A stretch of DNA of 6,364 nt, from the NCBI GenBank assembly GCA_025453925.1, contig JALOPK010000194.1:1-6364 (forward strand), in the 5' to 3' direction. Origin of the DNA: Candidatus Eiseniibacteriota bacterium. GTDB lineage: Bacteria > JAFGKV01. Under the pieces are notes generated by a model. That model worked only from the letters and a program-made list of their open reading frames with translations. It did no database searches and was not told the DNA's origin. This document shows, piece by piece, positions 5,698 to 6,364 of the stretch. The position numbers and the translations under genes are program-made. Numbering within the stretch: the first letter of the stretch is position 1; every line of letters begins with the position of its first letter.

Positions 5698-5807
5698 CGA
5701 ACCGATGGTCATGCCGCCTGGCTCCCGCGAGTTGGAGCCGACAGGATCGTGAGCTGGGTCCGGCCGGCGCGTTCGCCGAGGCGCGATCGCCGTCTCACGG
5801 TGTAGGG

Positions 5808-6364
5808 GTGATTCGGTCTCATCAAATCCGCAAGTACTGGCCGCTGGCACTAGTTCTGACAGCCCTGGCCTTCCTTCAGGCCAAAGCCTGTCTCATGGAC
5901 GTCCTCCGAATCCGCGACTATCTCACGATTGACGACACCTTCCTCTATCTCCAGATCGCGAGGAACGTCGCTCTGGGCAAGGGTCCGACCTTCGACGGCA
6001 TCCACCTGACCAATGGATTCCAGCCGCTCTGGCTTCTCGCCGTCGTGCCCCTGGGATGGGTGTTCAGGGAACCTGTCACCTTCCTGAGGGCGACGCTCTT
6101 CCTCTGCGCGATCCTCAACCTGGTCACGACATGGCTGCTCTACCGCATGGGTCTTCGCCTGGCAGGGAGACGCCTCGGTGTCCCCCTCATCGTGGGGTGG
6201 ACCTGGGTCGTCGTGGGCTGGCAACCGATGCTCCTTGGCATGGAGACAAGCCTCTATGCGATGCTGTTCGTCGCATTCCTGGACCGGCTCCTCAGGCCGC
6301 AAATCGGGAGGAAGGGCCTGGGCATCCTCGGGGGGCTCCTGCTCCTCTGTCGGGTTGACGCACT
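5808..6364 (+). CDS. GT-C-type membrane glycosyltransferase-like protein (partial, C-terminus beyond window)
   Basis: The frame is open from 5808 to the window end (185 codons). Residues 10-29 form a first membrane helix. They are followed by an acidic pair at the start of the external loop, TIDDTFLYLQIARNVALG (40-57), then TFDGIHLTNGFQPLW (61-75), which are hallmarks of a family of GT-C fold membrane proteins ('DD.f.Yl.iArNia.G.g.tfdG....TNGfhPLW'). Further hydrophobic helices lie near 74-86, 92-108 and 118-135, and the GMETSLYAMLF and CRVDAL segments near 144-154 and 180-185 are also typical. GT-C enzymes usually transfer sugars from polyprenyl-phosphate donors at the membrane, and the paired acidic residues are candidate catalytic ones; the substrate cannot be told. 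The GTG at 5808 is chosen because the first helix follows directly; its ribosome binding site is weak, and the frame stays open upstream to about 5694, so the start is less certain than the product class. Confidence 0.82.
   Translation, partial: MIRSHQIRKYWPLALVLTALAFLQAKACLMDVLRIRDYLTIDDTFLYLQIARNVALGKGPTFDGIHLTNGFQPLWLLAVVPLGWVFREPVTFLRATLFLCAILNLVTTWLLYRMGLRLAGRRLGVPLIVGWTWVVVGWQPMLLGMETSLYAMLFVAFLDRLLRPQIGRKGLGILGGLLLLCRVDA

Noticed and set aside
5720-5739. Hairpin GGCTCC / GGAGCC as a terminator of the four-gene cluster
   Set aside because: Only a 6-bp stem with an 8-base loop and no T-tract, too weak to call.

Overview
The window is a GC-rich bacterial segment. All supported genes lie on the + strand, and third codon positions are strongly G/C-biased. 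The gene content suggests a Gram-negative, uncultivated-type lineage: several Sec-exported proteins, a secreted protein built on the 'INFQGQL ... TSVPWAF' module, a DUF6265 protein, a lipoprotein signal peptidase and a GT-C membrane protein. Proteins of this style are, from memory, common in candidate FCB-group phyla such as Eisenbacteria, Krumholzibacteria and Gemmatimonadota. That placement is inference only. No tRNA, rRNA, CRISPR array, transposase or integrase was recognised.

Left part (1-2331). The window opens with what is probably the 3' end of a gene (codons from base 2, stop at 200-202). It is recognisable only by its codon use. Next comes a pair of exported surface-type proteins. 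The first (246-863) has a 'GG..SGGGxFxLxxTVGQ' module followed by a fibronectin-III-like domain, and starts behind a perfect AAAGGAGGT ribosome binding site. Its stop overlaps the start of the second (860-2128), a larger exported protein with the INFQGQL/TSVPWAF module and a glycine-rich, fibre-like C-terminal half. A strong GC hairpin (2151-2179) follows and probably ends this unit. The rest of the gap to 2331 holds only the next ribosome binding site.

Middle part (2332-3157). A single exported DUF6265 protein stands alone. It is followed by 343 noncoding bases with two palindromic elements: a 10-bp hairpin at 2948-2982, and a REP-like sequence at 3068-3105 of the dispersed type that is often mistranslated as 'SPWMGEDRGEG'.

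Right part (3158-6364). A tight cluster runs ASCH-domain protein, QueG-like double [4Fe-4S] protein, LspA, exported protein of unknown function. The gaps are 7, -4 and -4 bases, with GTGA and ATGA stop/start overlaps at the last two junctions, so the genes are probably cotranscribed and translationally coupled. LspA matures lipoproteins in the inner membrane; the QueG-like and ASCH proteins have no evident link to that process. After 110 bases a multi-spanning GT-C-type glycosyltransferase-like gene begins with GTG and runs off the window end.

No clearly novel multi-gene system is evident. The items most worth following are the four-gene lspA cluster, the QueG-related but non-QueG iron-sulfur protein, and the paired secreted proteins.
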